A DNA stretch of 64,000 nt from a virus. Positions 36,906 through 46,431 of this stretch are shown piece after piece. The stretch covers positions 1 through 64,000 of the IMG/VR virus record IMGVR_UViG_3300025870_000008, one strand, 5' to 3'. The notes beneath the pieces were generated by a model, which saw only the letters and a program-made list of their open reading frames with translations, did not search any database and was not told the origin of the DNA. Made by a program: the position numbers and the translations under genes. The stretch's first letter is position 1; the number at the start of each line of letters is the position of its first letter.

Positions 36906-38471
36906 ATGAATTTTAAATACAAAACATCATTTTCCGATCATTTAAAAATAAATAATTTTTTTTCGTCAAACTCTTCTTTTACAAGTCAAGCTTCTATTGA
37001 TAATCTACAATCTTTGATTCCTGAAGAGATAGATTTTGAAAAAAATATAGATTTAATTGGAACTGCATTTAACGCTGCAGTTATAAATTCTTTTAATAAA
37101 AATGGAGATGGTATCAATACTTCCACAGCAAAACAAATAAAAGATTTTTTTATTCATAAGCCTACTAATATAGAACACAATAAAAGAAAAGTAGTTGGAC
37201 ATATTATTTCTAGTGGGTATTCAGAATATAACTCCGACAAGATACTGGAAGATGTTCCAGATGATTTTTCTGAAAAATTTAACATTGCATTAGGAGCATT
37301 GGTTTATTCAAATTCTTTTCCTGAGTTCGCCGATCTTTTACTTAAATCTAATGATCAAGCTAATACATTATATCACAGTATTTCTGCGAGTTGGGAGCTT
37401 GGTTTTAATGAATATCATATTGCTGTTGGCAGTCAAGATTTAAAAGATGCAGAAATTGTAACCGATTCAAAACAGATTGAAGAGCTAAGTGAATACCTAT
37501 CGTCTTTTGATGGCGATGGAACTTTAGAAGATGGAACCCCTGTATTTAGGTTAGTAGTTGGTGAGGTTTATCCTCTTGGAATTGGGTTTACTTCTAATCC
37601 CGCTGCAGATGTAAAAGGTTTAATTATTAAAAAAAATAACTCTGAAAATACAGAGGAGATAGAAGCTGAAAATGAAACTTATAAAAAAAAAGAAATAAAA
37701 AAAATTTCCCAAAACGAAAAAATTGATGTAAATAACAATATTAACCAAATTTCAAATATGCAAAATCAAGAACTCATTGAACAATTTAAGTCTCTCTTAG
37801 AGGAAAAAATGCCAGAGCATAATTTCTCTCAAGAGGCAGTTGCTAATATCGGACGCGTGATTGGAGATGCTATCAAATCCAAAAGCGAACAGTACGAAAA
37901 AGAACTTTCCGATATCAACTCCCAAAAAGAGGAGCTTGCTGCTGTTGAGGCAAAAATGAAAGAAGACATCGAGTCTTTAAAAAGTCAGCTGACAGCTTCC
38001 GAAGAAAAAGTGCAAGAGTTAGCCCAACAAATCGAAGCGAAACAAAAAGAAGAAGCTTTTAATTCAAGAATGGAACTTATTGAATCAATATACGAATTAT
38101 CTGCGGATGACAAAACAATGTTAGCTAAAGAAGTTCAAGGTCTTTCTACTGAAGGTTCTGGTTTTGACGAATATCAAGACAAATTAAAGGTCATGTGGGC
38201 TCATAAGAATAAAGAGCATATCACTGAACAAGAAAAACTTTTCAATGAAAAAGTTGAAGCTGAAATCGCAAAACGCGCTCAAGAAAAAACAAGCTCTAAG
38301 GAAGAGGTTGTTGAGAACACTTCGGTAGTTGAAGAAGCTCTTGCTAATACCGAAGAAGAGCAAAGCGAAGTTTCAACAAACAACAATTTAGAATCTGCAG
38401 TTGAAGAACTATCCTTTAGGGAAAAGTTTGCAAACGCATTTGCTAAAGAAACTGTAACAATTAAATTTTAA
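36906..38471 (+). CDS. prohead maturation protease fused to scaffold
   Basis: 521 residues in two parts. The N-terminal about 250 residues resemble phage prohead proteases. A His region lies near 91-99 (NIEHNKRKVVGHI) and a Ser region near 157-164 (YHSISASWEL), with conserved GLGFTSNPAAD-like LGIGFTSNPAAD near the domain end. The C-terminal half is acidic and coiled-coil (EQYEKELSDINSQKEELAAV, ESLKSQLTASEEKVQELAQQ), as expected of a scaffold. Protease-scaffold fusions assemble inside procapsids and then cut themselves and the capsid protein. The position before the capsid genes agrees. Confidence 0.82.
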   Translation: MNFKYKTSFSDHLKINNFFSSNSSFTSQASIDNLQSLIPEEIDFEKNIDLIGTAFNAAVINSFNKNGDGINTSTAKQIKDFFIHKPTNIEHNKRKVVGHIISSGYSEYNSDKILEDVPDDFSEKFNIALGALVYSNSFPEFADLLLKSNDQANTLYHSISASWELGFNEYHIAVGSQDLKDAEIVTDSKQIEELSEYLSSFDGDGTLEDGTPVFRLVVGEVYPLGIGFTSNPAADVKGLIIKKNNSENTEEIEAENETYKKKEIKKISQNEKIDVNNNINQISNMQNQELIEQFKSLLEEKMPEHNFSQEAVANIGRVIGDAIKSKSEQYEKELSDINSQKEELAAVEAKMKEDIESLKSQLTASEEKVQELAQQIEAKQKEEAFNSRMELIESIYELSADDKTMLAKEVQGLSTEGSGFDEYQDKLKVMWAHKNKEHITEQEKLFNEKVEAEIAKRAQEKTSSKEEVVENTSVVEEALANTEEEQSEVSTNNNLESAVEELSFREKFANAFAKETVTIKF

Positions 38472-38483
38472 CAAAAACGAAAA

Positions 38484-39158
38484 ATGCATAAACTATTACC
38501 ATTTAGACAATATGATGAAAAAGATGTTATTAATCTTTTCTCCCTTGAGATTACTAGTGCCGAGAAAGCACTTAAGTATATAAACCTAGTTCCTGGCGGG
38601 GAAACCTATTCAACTGGAGCTAACTGGTCTGGTACTGCTGTATCAGTTAGATCAACCGACATTGGAAAATTCGGAGGTGACCAACCAGGTAGAGTAAACG
38701 ATCCTTATTTAGGAGCCATTGGTTCAGGAAACCAAGGCGATTATGCATTACAGCAAGGAAGTTTTTACCCAGAAACCCAAGGTAAAATAGCTCTAGCAGC
38801 TGACAACGCAGCAGCTCTAGGTATCACTATCAGGCCAACTCTCGCATGGGACGAAAATGCAACCAAGTTGTTGGATTACCCAGTAAAGAAAGACGAGCTT
38901 CAATGTGTGCTTCCTGGAGAAGCAGTGCCTGTAGCCACTAAAGGATTCTTTACACTTACAGTGGGAACAGCAGCAACTGATTCTGTTGGTATTTGGCATG
39001 GTTCAGGAATTGCAGCTGGAGGAATTGTTCCAGGCTCTAAATTAAAAGTCTCAAGCAATGGAAAGCTTACTTTGGATGATAGCAAGGTTGTTGTAGCAAC
39101 AGTTGTTGCCACAGGAAAAAATGCTGGCAAAGATGTTGCCTTAGTACAAATTGGATAA
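38484..39158 (+). CDS. capsid-associated (decoration-type) protein
   Basis: 224 residues, glycine/alanine/valine-rich and beta-like (TGANWSGTAVSVRSTDIGKF, LTVGTAATDSVGIWHGSGIA). It contains no catalytic signature. It lies between the scaffold and the major capsid gene, where decoration, stabilising or head-fibre proteins commonly lie. Assignment is by position and composition. Confidence 0.75.
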   Translation: MHKLLPFRQYDEKDVINLFSLEITSAEKALKYINLVPGGETYSTGANWSGTAVSVRSTDIGKFGGDQPGRVNDPYLGAIGSGNQGDYALQQGSFYPETQGKIALAADNAAALGITIRPTLAWDENATKLLDYPVKKDELQCVLPGEAVPVATKGFFTLTVGTAATDSVGIWHGSGIAAGGIVPGSKLKVSSNGKLTLDDSKVVVATVVATGKNAGKDVALVQIG

Positions 39159-39175
39159 GAAAGGAATTTAAAATT

Positions 39176-40375
39176 ATGAACATTACCTTAAAACGAACAC
39201 AAGAACAAGTCGAGCTCATTAAGGCTATGGCTTCGAAGAATCGCAATGTTGCGCATGAAGCCCAAGCTGCCGCCGCAGAGTTTATTGCTCCAGTACTCGC
39301 TGAAGTAATAAATAATGCTCCCACGCTGAGCAATATGTTCACAAGCTTTACTTTTAATGAAGATGATAACCCTTCTATTCCATTAGATCTTTATCATGAT
39401 ATCACTGATGAAGACTACTTGAATGTATATGTGCAAAATGTAGCAGGAGGTCTTCCTTCCAACACTGTGATTCCAACGCATAGTGAACTTAAGTTTACTA
39501 CTTACCGACTGGAAACAGCTCTGGATTTTGATCGTCGATATGCTGCTCGCTCACGACTTGATGTTGTGAGTAAAACATTCTCCAGGTTAGCTCAAGAGCT
39601 CATGCTTAAACAAGAGACAACTTCTGCTAATCTTTTACTCGGAGTACTTGCAGCTGCACAGACTAATGGTAAGGACCATGTTATTAAATCTGGTGTTGAG
39701 AATCGATTTCTTATTGATGATGTTAATCGCTTGATTACACATGCTAAGCGTATTAATACAGCTTGGAACAGAGGAACTCCTGTTACCGCTAACCGTGGTG
39801 TGACCGACCTCTTGATCTCTCCTGAAATCATGGGTGAAATTCGCGCAATGGCTTACAACCCAATCAATACTCGTGGTATCGCTGGAAACAATCTTACTGG
39901 TACGATTGACGGAACTAGTGCAGCGGCAGGTGATGCAACTAAAGGCGATCCTGTTACTGTAAGTAACGATTCTGCTGGAGGTGTTATCCCCGCAACCGAG
40001 CAAATGCGTAATGCATTGTATCAAAACGCAGGAGCCTCCGAGCTTTATGGAATCAATTTCACTGAGATTCATGAACTTGGTAAGGGTCAGAGATTCAATG
40101 ATGTATTCGAATCTTACGATAGCTCAAGTAAGTTTGGACACAACGGAAAGTTTAGTAACCATGAGACTACTGGAGACGAGATCATTATTGGTATCGACAG
40201 GTCCAGAGAGTCTCTAATGAGAGCTGTATCGACAGACTCAGAGACAGGAGCAGAATTAAGATTGGCGGCTGATGATCAATATACAGTTCGTCAACAAAAG
40301 ATTGGTTATTATGGCTCGATTGAAGAAGGAAGAATGGTTCTTGATTCGCGTGCTATCACTGGTATTGTGGTGTAA
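39176..40375 (+). CDS. major capsid protein (HK97 fold)
   Basis: 399 residues. It begins with a helical N-arm (EQVELIKAMASKNRNVAHEA), followed by the extended and beta-rich body (YRLETALDFDRRYAARSRLD, then the A-domain region NRGVTDLLISPEIMGEIRAM) and ends in a strand GRMVLDSRAITGIVV. Size, composition, position after scaffold/protease and AAAGGA Shine-Dalgarno fit an HK97-type major capsid protein. Codon use looks more GC-rich than neighbouring genes, as expected for a highly expressed gene. An intrinsic terminator follows. Confidence 0.88.
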   Translation: MNITLKRTQEQVELIKAMASKNRNVAHEAQAAAAEFIAPVLAEVINNAPTLSNMFTSFTFNEDDNPSIPLDLYHDITDEDYLNVYVQNVAGGLPSNTVIPTHSELKFTTYRLETALDFDRRYAARSRLDVVSKTFSRLAQELMLKQETTSANLLLGVLAAAQTNGKDHVIKSGVENRFLIDDVNRLITHAKRINTAWNRGTPVTANRGVTDLLISPEIMGEIRAMAYNPINTRGIAGNNLTGTIDGTSAAAGDATKGDPVTVSNDSAGGVIPATEQMRNALYQNAGASELYGINFTEIHELGKGQRFNDVFESYDSSSKFGHNGKFSNHETTGDEIIIGIDRSRESLMRAVSTDSETGAELRLAADDQYTVRQQKIGYYGSIEEGRMVLDSRAITGIVV

Positions 40376-40409
40376 TAATTTTACAAAACAAACCGTAACC
40401 AAATTAAAA

Positions 40410-40435
40410 AATCCACCTACTCGGTGGATTTTTTT
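40410..40435 (+). terminator. intrinsic terminator after the capsid gene
   Basis: ATCCACC (40411-40417), loop TACTC, GGTGGAT (40423-40429), then a run of T to 40435. A GTGTA late motif follows 22 nt later, so a new unit begins here. Confidence 0.92.
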
Positions 40436-40456
40436 GTTCCCAGAATTAATATAAAA

Positions 40457-40461
40457 GTGTA
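40457..40461 (+). promoter_or_regulatory. candidate late promoter motif after the capsid terminator
   Basis: AAGTGTAACCATACAAT, GTGTA 16 nt before the ATG at 40478. Confidence 0.4.
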
Positions 40462-40477
40462 ACCATACAATATATCT

Positions 40478-40861
40478 ATGAGCCCAAAAACAAAAAAGAA
40501 AACAACAAAAAAAATTGAAAATTTCGCAGATGGTAAAATTCAAGAAAGAAATCATATCGAAAAAGTAAGAGACCTAGAAGATCTTATGAGGGGATCTTTA
40601 CATAGTCCATTTAAAATCAAAACCCAGGAAGAATTTGAAAGAACAATGGCTTCCATGAATCTTATAGACATGCAAGGCATGGCGGTGGCCGCAGGCATCT
40701 TCCCCTCTGGAAACAAAACTACATTAAGAAAAAAATTAAAAAAAGAATTTGAAAGATACCAAAAGGGTGGTAAGGGTCGAGTGTTTTCGACTACCCAACC
40801 AATTGTTGATTACGATAGTTTAAGCGAAGATCAAAAAAAACTTTTTAATATAAACGGTTAA
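40478..40861 (+). CDS. basic head-region protein with HeH/SAP-like segment
   Basis: 127 residues, lysine-rich start (SPKTKKKTTKKIENF). The segment LIDMQGMAVAAGIFPSGNKT then LRKKLKKEF has the helix-extended loop-helix pattern of HeH/SAP/Rho-N-like DNA-binding motifs. Located between the capsid and connector genes, where an adaptor would be expected. Function inferred from place only. Confidence 0.75.
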   Translation: MSPKTKKKTTKKIENFADGKIQERNHIEKVRDLEDLMRGSLHSPFKIKTQEEFERTMASMNLIDMQGMAVAAGIFPSGNKTTLRKKLKKEFERYQKGGKGRVFSTTQPIVDYDSLSEDQKKLFNING

Positions 40862-40887
40862 ATCTGACTATACCATGCGGATAAGAT

Positions 40888-42774
40888 ATGTCAGGGTGCA
40901 ATAATAGTCAAATACCCGTAATTGCAAAAAAAATATTTGATTCTGAATTTTACGATCAATTTGACGAAACAGATAGCAATTACGAAAAATCCGTAGCCAA
41001 TTTTCTGTTAAGAATTGAAGCTTGGTTAGAAACGAATATTGGACAGCTTAATATACTTATTCATTCTGGATATAGAGTAACTCATAGCGAGCATATTTGC
41101 CCACAGATAAACCCAGAAGAGATAGCTATTTTCATACAGCTATACTTAAAGGAGTACTATAAGAGACAAGCCCACAATTCTTTAAAGAATGTGAGCTCAA
41201 GTTCTACGAAAACTACATCTGGAGAATCTACTGTCTTTATGACGGATTGGGTGGAATTACGCGAAGGAGATTCTTCAATAAAAAGACAATCTTTAATATC
41301 TACGCCGCAGCAAAAAATACAAGCTGCTCAAGCATTTAAAGGTATTTCTCAAGATGCTAACATAAAGCTTCAGGAGATGGTTCAGTATTATAATTTGCAT
41401 AAAGCTTTACCCAGGCAAGTTGTTGCTAGGTATACAGGAGATTCTGATTGTAGTCAAAAACCAAACGGTTGTGATGAGCAAATAAACTCGTGCCCCCCAG
41501 AGGTAACCCCGACGATAACTTATACAATCATATCAACGCCTACAACAACTAAAACCGCTACAGTTACCGAAACGGCTACAATCACACCAACTGATACAGT
41601 CACAAAAACGGCTACGATCACTAAAACTGCTACAATTACCCCAACAACTACAGCTACCGAAACGGCTACAGTTACCGAAACAGCTACGGCTACCGAAACA
41701 GCTACGGCTACCGAAACAGCTACGGCTACCGAAACAGCTACGGCTACCGAAACAGCTACGGCTACCGAAACAGCTACAGCTACTGAAACCATTACAGCAA
41801 CGGAGACAACTACGACTACCGAAACCATTACAGCAACGGAGACAACTACGACTACCGAAACCATTACAGCAACGGAGACAACTACGACTACCGAAACAGC
41901 TACAGCGACCGAAACGGCTACGATCACACCAACTGCTACAGTCACGCCGACACTTACAATAACTAAAACAACAACCCATACTTCAACTTTTGATGAATGC
42001 TGTGGTGAGGTAAACAATTTAATAGACATCGTTAACACTAGTGATATAGTAGAAAGCGATAGAAGAACTGGAGAAGAAATATTAATTCAAGATATATCAA
42101 ATCTAATGCGAGATTCCTCTGTTTGTATTGGTAGAGTATCAGAATCAGTAGACCTTAAAACGGTAAATATTAAAGTAGGAAATGTAGATCCAACAAAAGA
42201 ATTTTCCTTGGCTACAGTAAAATTCGAAGGAGATCTTAATAATCAAACAATTTTTATTAAAAAGAGGTATGGAGATGTAAACTCTGGCGTAGACCCAGTA
42301 GATCAATTTTTTAGTACAGAGTCCACCCCTACAGAAACCAATAATCCATGTGGCTATGGATATTGTGTAGAGTATACCCCTTGTCAAGAAGGAGATGTTG
42401 ACCCGTCAAAATGTATTGACAGATTAGTTTGTAGTAGAGCTCTAGACATTGCAAATGTGCATATTGCTTTCAGACCTGGGCAAATCCCTCCTGAAGTTTT
42501 CGTAGATGTGGGAAGATGTTATCGCAAAGTAGGAGAGTCTCAAGCTAAAGATTGTAGTTTCTTTATTGATGACAATACAGACTGCGGAGGAACTGGAGAT
42601 AAATTTTTAAATGAAACAGAATTTAATAAAAATTTTGTTAAAAAACTAAATGATACCGTAGCTATCGCAGATGATTGCAATCAATGTTGTGCGTGCTCTC
42701 AGGATACGACATGTTTTAGTTGCGATATACAGTGGTCTGGAAACTCTGGAGATTGTGACGTCTCGAACTCTTGA
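40888..42774 (+). CDS. virion protein with long Thr-rich tandem repeat and Cys-rich C-terminus
   Basis: 628 residues. An N-terminal helical domain of about 170 residues (ANFLLRIEAWLETNIGQLNI) is followed by about 180 residues of T/A/E repeat, units of TATATE and TTTTTETITATE. The underlying DNA repeats (18-bp GCTACCGAAACAGCTACG units, then 36-bp units) lie at about 41520-41970. A beta-rich, cysteine-rich domain (CCGEV, then CQCCACSQDTTCFSC at the end) follows. Located among connector genes. The repeat probably forms an extended stalk on the virion. Repeat number may vary between isolates. Confidence 0.8.
   Translation: MSGCNNSQIPVIAKKIFDSEFYDQFDETDSNYEKSVANFLLRIEAWLETNIGQLNILIHSGYRVTHSEHICPQINPEEIAIFIQLYLKEYYKRQAHNSLKNVSSSSTKTTSGESTVFMTDWVELREGDSSIKRQSLISTPQQKIQAAQAFKGISQDANIKLQEMVQYYNLHKALPRQVVARYTGDSDCSQKPNGCDEQINSCPPEVTPTITYTIISTPTTTKTATVTETATITPTDTVTKTATITKTATITPTTTATETATVTETATATETATATETATATETATATETATATETATATETITATETTTTTETITATETTTTTETITATETTTTTETATATETATITPTATVTPTLTITKTTTHTSTFDECCGEVNNLIDIVNTSDIVESDRRTGEEILIQDISNLMRDSSVCIGRVSESVDLKTVNIKVGNVDPTKEFSLATVKFEGDLNNQTIFIKKRYGDVNSGVDPVDQFFSTESTPTETNNPCGYGYCVEYTPCQEGDVDPSKCIDRLVCSRALDIANVHIAFRPGQIPPEVFVDVGRCYRKVGESQAKDCSFFIDDNTDCGGTGDKFLNETEFNKNFVKKLNDTVAIADDCNQCCACSQDTTCFSCDIQWSGNSGDCDVSNS
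41680..41910 (+). repeat. in-frame tandem repeats coding for the Thr-rich stalk
   Basis: First six near-identical 18-bp units (GCTACGGCTACCGAAACA and close forms), then three 36-bp units built on ACCATTACAGCAACGGAG. All units are multiples of three, so copy-number changes keep the frame. Confidence 0.9.
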
Positions 42775-42780
42775 TAGAAA

Positions 42781-43227
42781 ATGTCAGATTTAATACCCAG
42801 CAATGATAAAATTAAATATGATAAAATATTTGATGATATCCATGATACTTTTGCTAGAGAGATAACCATTTTCAAAAAAGAGAAAAAAATTTTTATAGCA
42901 ACTGACTCTACATATAACGCCTTATACTCAAGGATAAAAAATCAGGCGGGGTCAGATAAAGTAGTAGAAGTAATCAAGATGAAAGCTAGAGTAGCATATG
43001 CAGGAAATTTCGAATTCTTGAGGCAAAATACAGAAAATGAAATATTAGGAATAGATATACCTTCAGATCATATAAGGATAAAATTAAACGAAGAGGGATA
43101 TAATATTATTAGGCAAGCTAGTGATATAGAAGTTGATGGAGAATTATTTAATGTTAATTCCGATGCTGCTAAATCTGGAATGTTTAGTGTGAAATACTAT
43201 AATTTATTACTAAAAAGAAGAGGGTAA
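42781..43227 (+). CDS. head-tail connector (stopper-like) protein
   Basis: 148 residues. The second half (EGYNIIRQASDIEVDGELFN, then AAKSGMFSVKYYNLLLKR) has the beta-hairpin and terminal strand pattern of head-closure/stopper proteins that cap the portal. Order portal, capsid, this gene, gp10-like gene, tail tube supports a connector. Sequence similarity is weak. Confidence 0.75.
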   Translation: MSDLIPSNDKIKYDKIFDDIHDTFAREITIFKKEKKIFIATDSTYNALYSRIKNQAGSDKVVEVIKMKARVAYAGNFEFLRQNTENEILGIDIPSDHIRIKLNEEGYNIIRQASDIEVDGELFNVNSDAAKSGMFSVKYYNLLLKRRG

Positions 43228-43228
43228 A

Positions 43229-43825
43229 ATGAATGTAAAAATTAACAATAACGCTTTGAATAAGATTACTAATCAACAAGTCGGACCTATAGTTGGAAAA
43301 AAAATTGAGAAATCTTTAATTCAAAATGTTCAAAAAGCCCAAAGAGAAATGATACAGGAGCTTGAAAGCCATCCTGTGACCAAAGAAATAGAATCAGGGC
43401 CAAATGGAACAAACCAAAGTGGAACATTGGGTGGTTATGGTAATTTGTTTTCTTTTATAGGTTTTGAACGTGGAATGAGCCCAATCAACCCAATTAGAAA
43501 AATAATTAAAAAAACCCTAGCGATTAGATCTGTACCAGCAAGCCAGAAATCTTTAACGCTAAAGTTTGAAGTTGAGGTCCCAGATAAAGAGGAGTTGTTT
43601 CAAAATTCTCCCATGCCATGGCAAGAAGGTCGAAGCTGGGCAGAAGGAATTGAAAGAGGTATTTCTGGTTTAGGTAATTATATAAACAAATCAAGCTCTA
43701 GCAGTAGATCTTCACAAGGCGTGCAAGTTAAAAATCGAATAAGAGGTGGGCAATTTAGAAATACAAAGTATTTATCATCAATAATAAACAACTTTAAGAA
43801 AAATGTTTTAAATTTTATAAAATGA
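43229..43825 (+). CDS. HK97 gp10-like tail-completion protein
   Basis: 198 residues. N-terminal helices (VGKKIEKSLIQNVQKAQREM), then GYGNLFSFIGFERGMSPINP and a basic, serine-rich end. Layout and place recall the gp10-like / tail-completion family, which joins tail to connector. It starts 1 nt after the previous stop and overlaps the next gene by 4 nt. Confidence 0.72.
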   Translation: MNVKINNNALNKITNQQVGPIVGKKIEKSLIQNVQKAQREMIQELESHPVTKEIESGPNGTNQSGTLGGYGNLFSFIGFERGMSPINPIRKIIKKTLAIRSVPASQKSLTLKFEVEVPDKEELFQNSPMPWQEGRSWAEGIERGISGLGNYINKSSSSSRSSQGVQVKNRIRGGQFRNTKYLSSIINNFKKNVLNFIK

Positions 43826-44703
43826 AAACTTCTTTTGATCATGAATTATTGTCTAGTTTTTATCTTTGGTGTGAAGATAGATTGGTTTATTTTGCAGAAG
43901 CTTATGAACCTGCCGTAAATCATACATTTGAATATATAGACTCACTAGATGTCCCTGCTGATTACAATGGTTATTACAGTCCTTATAGACAATTTGTTTC
44001 TTCTTCCGATAAGTTTAATGTCAATGATTTTATTAATGTGGAAGGAACGAATATCAACGATAAAGATGGGATATATATTGACTATAACAGCGGTAGGGTT
44101 CTGGTAGACACCAACGATGTAAGGTTCGGAACTAGTACTGCATTGAATATTACAGGTGAATTTGCATATAAAACAGTAAATTTATATATAACAGACGAAA
44201 CTGAAGAAAGCGTGATTTTAAATAGCGATTTTATTATCAGCCCTACAAATCAAACATATCTACAAACGAACGGAGGTTTTTCTGAAAAGATTTATACCGT
44301 ACCAGCTATGTTTATAACATTAGAGAATTCAGAAAATGTACCTTTTGCTATGGGAGGCATGGATTGTACGAAATTTTACATGAGGGCGGTTGTTGTGGCT
44401 GATTCAAATTATACGTTAGATGGTGTACTCTCTATATTTAGAGACTCTGCGAGAACTAGTTTTCCTTTAATTGATTATGAAGATTTTCCTTATGGAGAGT
44501 TTTCTCATATAAAACTTCACCCCTATAAATATATGGATTTGGCAAGCGCTAGCTCAAAGTCTATATTTATAGATGATTCGAAGTCTTCAAAGTTAACAGA
44601 TAGATCTAGGGAGAAAATCACCTCGTCAAAAGACTATAAAATCGGGTTTTTAGACTTTACATTATCAATACCAAGAATTCCAAGGGCTATTTTCAGTAGG
44701 TAA
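43822..44703 (+). CDS. tail/neck structural protein
   Basis: 293 residues, beta-rich and acidic (IDSLDVPADYNGYYSPYRQF, DGIYIDYNSGRVLVDTNDVR). The strand-rich design 'GIYIDYNSGRVLV' is common in phage neck and tail proteins. Exact family unknown. Between the gp10-like and tail-tube genes, so a tail terminator or neck role is likely. Confidence 0.75.
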   Translation: MKTSFDHELLSSFYLWCEDRLVYFAEAYEPAVNHTFEYIDSLDVPADYNGYYSPYRQFVSSSDKFNVNDFINVEGTNINDKDGIYIDYNSGRVLVDTNDVRFGTSTALNITGEFAYKTVNLYITDETEESVILNSDFIISPTNQTYLQTNGGFSEKIYTVPAMFITLENSENVPFAMGGMDCTKFYMRAVVVADSNYTLDGVLSIFRDSARTSFPLIDYEDFPYGEFSHIKLHPYKYMDLASASSKSIFIDDSKSSKLTDRSREKITSSKDYKIGFLDFTLSIPRIPRAIFSR

Positions 44704-44765
44704 AAATAATTTCACATTCATTGGTTTTTACTGTATATAGGTTTATAACTTAAATTTTATAAATT

Positions 44766-46043
44766 ATGGCAACAGACAGAGTATTATATCAAAGTGAATC
44801 GTTATACGTCAGTAAACTAGAAGGAACAGGCCCTGTTAGCGGGAATGGCAAACTTATTGACTCAGACGACATAGAAGAAATTAACAGAGTGCAAGATATG
44901 AGTTACAATTTAGAAGTAACTCGTACCGATGTAAATGAATTTGGACAGCTAGCTGCATTATCTAGAGAAGTTACAGAGCCGCCCACGGTTTCTTTAGATT
45001 TTTCTTACTATTTAACAGATGGCACTCAAGAGGGGCAGTTAGGTTTTAACCGTAACGAGGCTGGGCAATTTACTCTGTCCAACGCCACACCAATGACTAA
45101 AGACTTATTGACTGGGGACGATAACAAGGACGAATTAAATTACTACATTGTTACCGTGCCAGAAGGAGAAGATGTACATGGACAAAAATCAGCGTTACCT
45201 GGTGGGGGAGAAACAGTAGCAAAATCAACTAATGGGGTAATTGCAGTTGGCAATGGTTTTATGACGAGTTATGGAATTTCAGCCGCTGTTGGAGAATTAG
45301 CTACAGCAAGTGTCTCTGTAGAGGCATCTAACATTGTTTTCAAGAATGACCTCAGTGGCAAGTTTACAAACCCCTCCATTGACGTAGAGTCAGCTACAGG
45401 AGGTAGGCTAGACAATCAAGTTGATTTTGCAAGTGTGGGTTCTTCAGATGGAGATATTAAGGTTGACGGAAACGAAGTTTTTGCTATCAGGCCTGGAGAT
45501 ATTTCTATAGATTTTGACGCTAAAGGATATTTAGACTCCACCGAAGCAGGAAAACTACAGACTGGAGGAGCCATACTTCCAGGTGTGAATGACACAAGCT
45601 TAAAAACCTCTATTCACGTACAAAATATTTCCTTGGATATACCAGTGTCTCGAAGCCCATTAAATAGACTTGGTAGTTTGTATCCATTTTCGAGAAAGGT
45701 TGATTTTCCTTTGAATATGACCTTGAGTGTTTCCGCATTGATGACCGAGTTTTCAGACGGAAGTTTGGATGAATTGTTATGTGGTGAAGAAAAAGGTAGA
45801 GATATTGCAATCGTACTCAACACAAGATGTGGAGCAGCTAACGCAATGGTATTCATTATGAGAAATGCTATTCTTGACACCCAGGCTTTTTCAGCATCTA
45901 TTGGGGACAATAAAACTGTAGATCTTACTTTCTCCTCTCAAGTTGGAGGAGCTAACGATAGTGACAACGGAATTTTCTTAATTACAGAAGCTAAGAATAA
46001 AGTTGGCTCTAACGACGGAGCTCCTACAACTCCAACCCCTTAA
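44766..46043 (+). CDS. major tail tube protein
   Basis: 425 residues, acidic, serine/glycine-rich and beta-rich. The start MATDRVLYQSESLYVSKLEG and internal EVTRTDVNEFGQLAALSREV, SLDFSYYLTDG suit a tail-tube fold, with added domains that account for the extra length. It is preceded by a 62-nt leader with a GTATATAGG sequence in place of GTGTA and followed by a strong terminator, as expected for an abundant protein. Absence of a sheath gene favours a non-contractile tail. Confidence 0.78.
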   Translation: MATDRVLYQSESLYVSKLEGTGPVSGNGKLIDSDDIEEINRVQDMSYNLEVTRTDVNEFGQLAALSREVTEPPTVSLDFSYYLTDGTQEGQLGFNRNEAGQFTLSNATPMTKDLLTGDDNKDELNYYIVTVPEGEDVHGQKSALPGGGETVAKSTNGVIAVGNGFMTSYGISAAVGELATASVSVEASNIVFKNDLSGKFTNPSIDVESATGGRLDNQVDFASVGSSDGDIKVDGNEVFAIRPGDISIDFDAKGYLDSTEAGKLQTGGAILPGVNDTSLKTSIHVQNISLDIPVSRSPLNRLGSLYPFSRKVDFPLNMTLSVSALMTEFSDGSLDELLCGEEKGRDIAIVLNTRCGAANAMVFIMRNAILDTQAFSASIGDNKTVDLTFSSQVGGANDSDNGIFLITEAKNKVGSNDGAPTTPTP

Positions 46044-46066
46044 TATAAAAATTATATTAAAACAAA

Positions 46067-46098
46067 AACCTCAGGTTTCACACCTGGGGTTTTTTTGT
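46067..46098 (+). terminator. intrinsic terminator after the tail tube gene
   Basis: AACCTCAGGT (46067-46076), loop TTCAC, ACCTGGGGTT (46082-46091), ten pairs including one T-G wobble, then TTTTTT. A GTGTA motif begins at 46097, inside the end of the T-tract. Confidence 0.92.
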
Positions 46099-46101
46099 GT
46101 A
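46097..46101 (+). promoter_or_regulatory. candidate late promoter motif after the tail tube terminator
   Basis: TTGTGTAAATACAC, 30 nt before the ATG at 46132, leaving a leader with AAAGG. Confidence 0.4.
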
Positions 46102-46131
46102 AATACACGAAAAGGTAAAAGGTAAATACAC

Positions 46132-46416
46132 ATGAATAAAGATAAAGAACTCTTAGAGTTTCAAGTGGTCAGATCAATAACGATGGTTTATAAGAATTGT
46201 TTAAATCTTATAGAGGGTTTACAACAAGAACATGACATACAATTCGGCAAACTTAAAAAGTCTATGCCAGAAAAAAAAGAACTATTAAGTCAAGCAGAAT
46301 ACTTAGATCGCGCTCAATTTAACTTCTTGAGAAAAAAGATATTAGATTCTGGTAACGATGTAAAAAGAGAGTTAATTTCCTATATGGAAAATTTTGATAT
46401 AAAAACGAAAGAATAA
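46132..46416 (+). CDS. hypothetical helical tail-region protein
   Basis: 94 residues, all predicted helix (VRSITMVYKNCLNLIEGLQQ, ELLSQAEYLDRAQFNFLRKK). AAAGG Shine-Dalgarno. It precedes the sulfotransferase gene. Not recognised. Confidence 0.78.
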   Translation: MNKDKELLEFQVVRSITMVYKNCLNLIEGLQQEHDIQFGKLKKSMPEKKELLSQAEYLDRAQFNFLRKKILDSGNDVKRELISYMENFDIKTKE

Positions 46417-46431
46417 CTTTATAATAAAGTT

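Noticed and set aside
41520-42038. Long minus-strand frames opposite the Thr-rich repeat
   Set aside because: They are mirror images of the tandem repeat (V/S/A repeats) and have no start signals.
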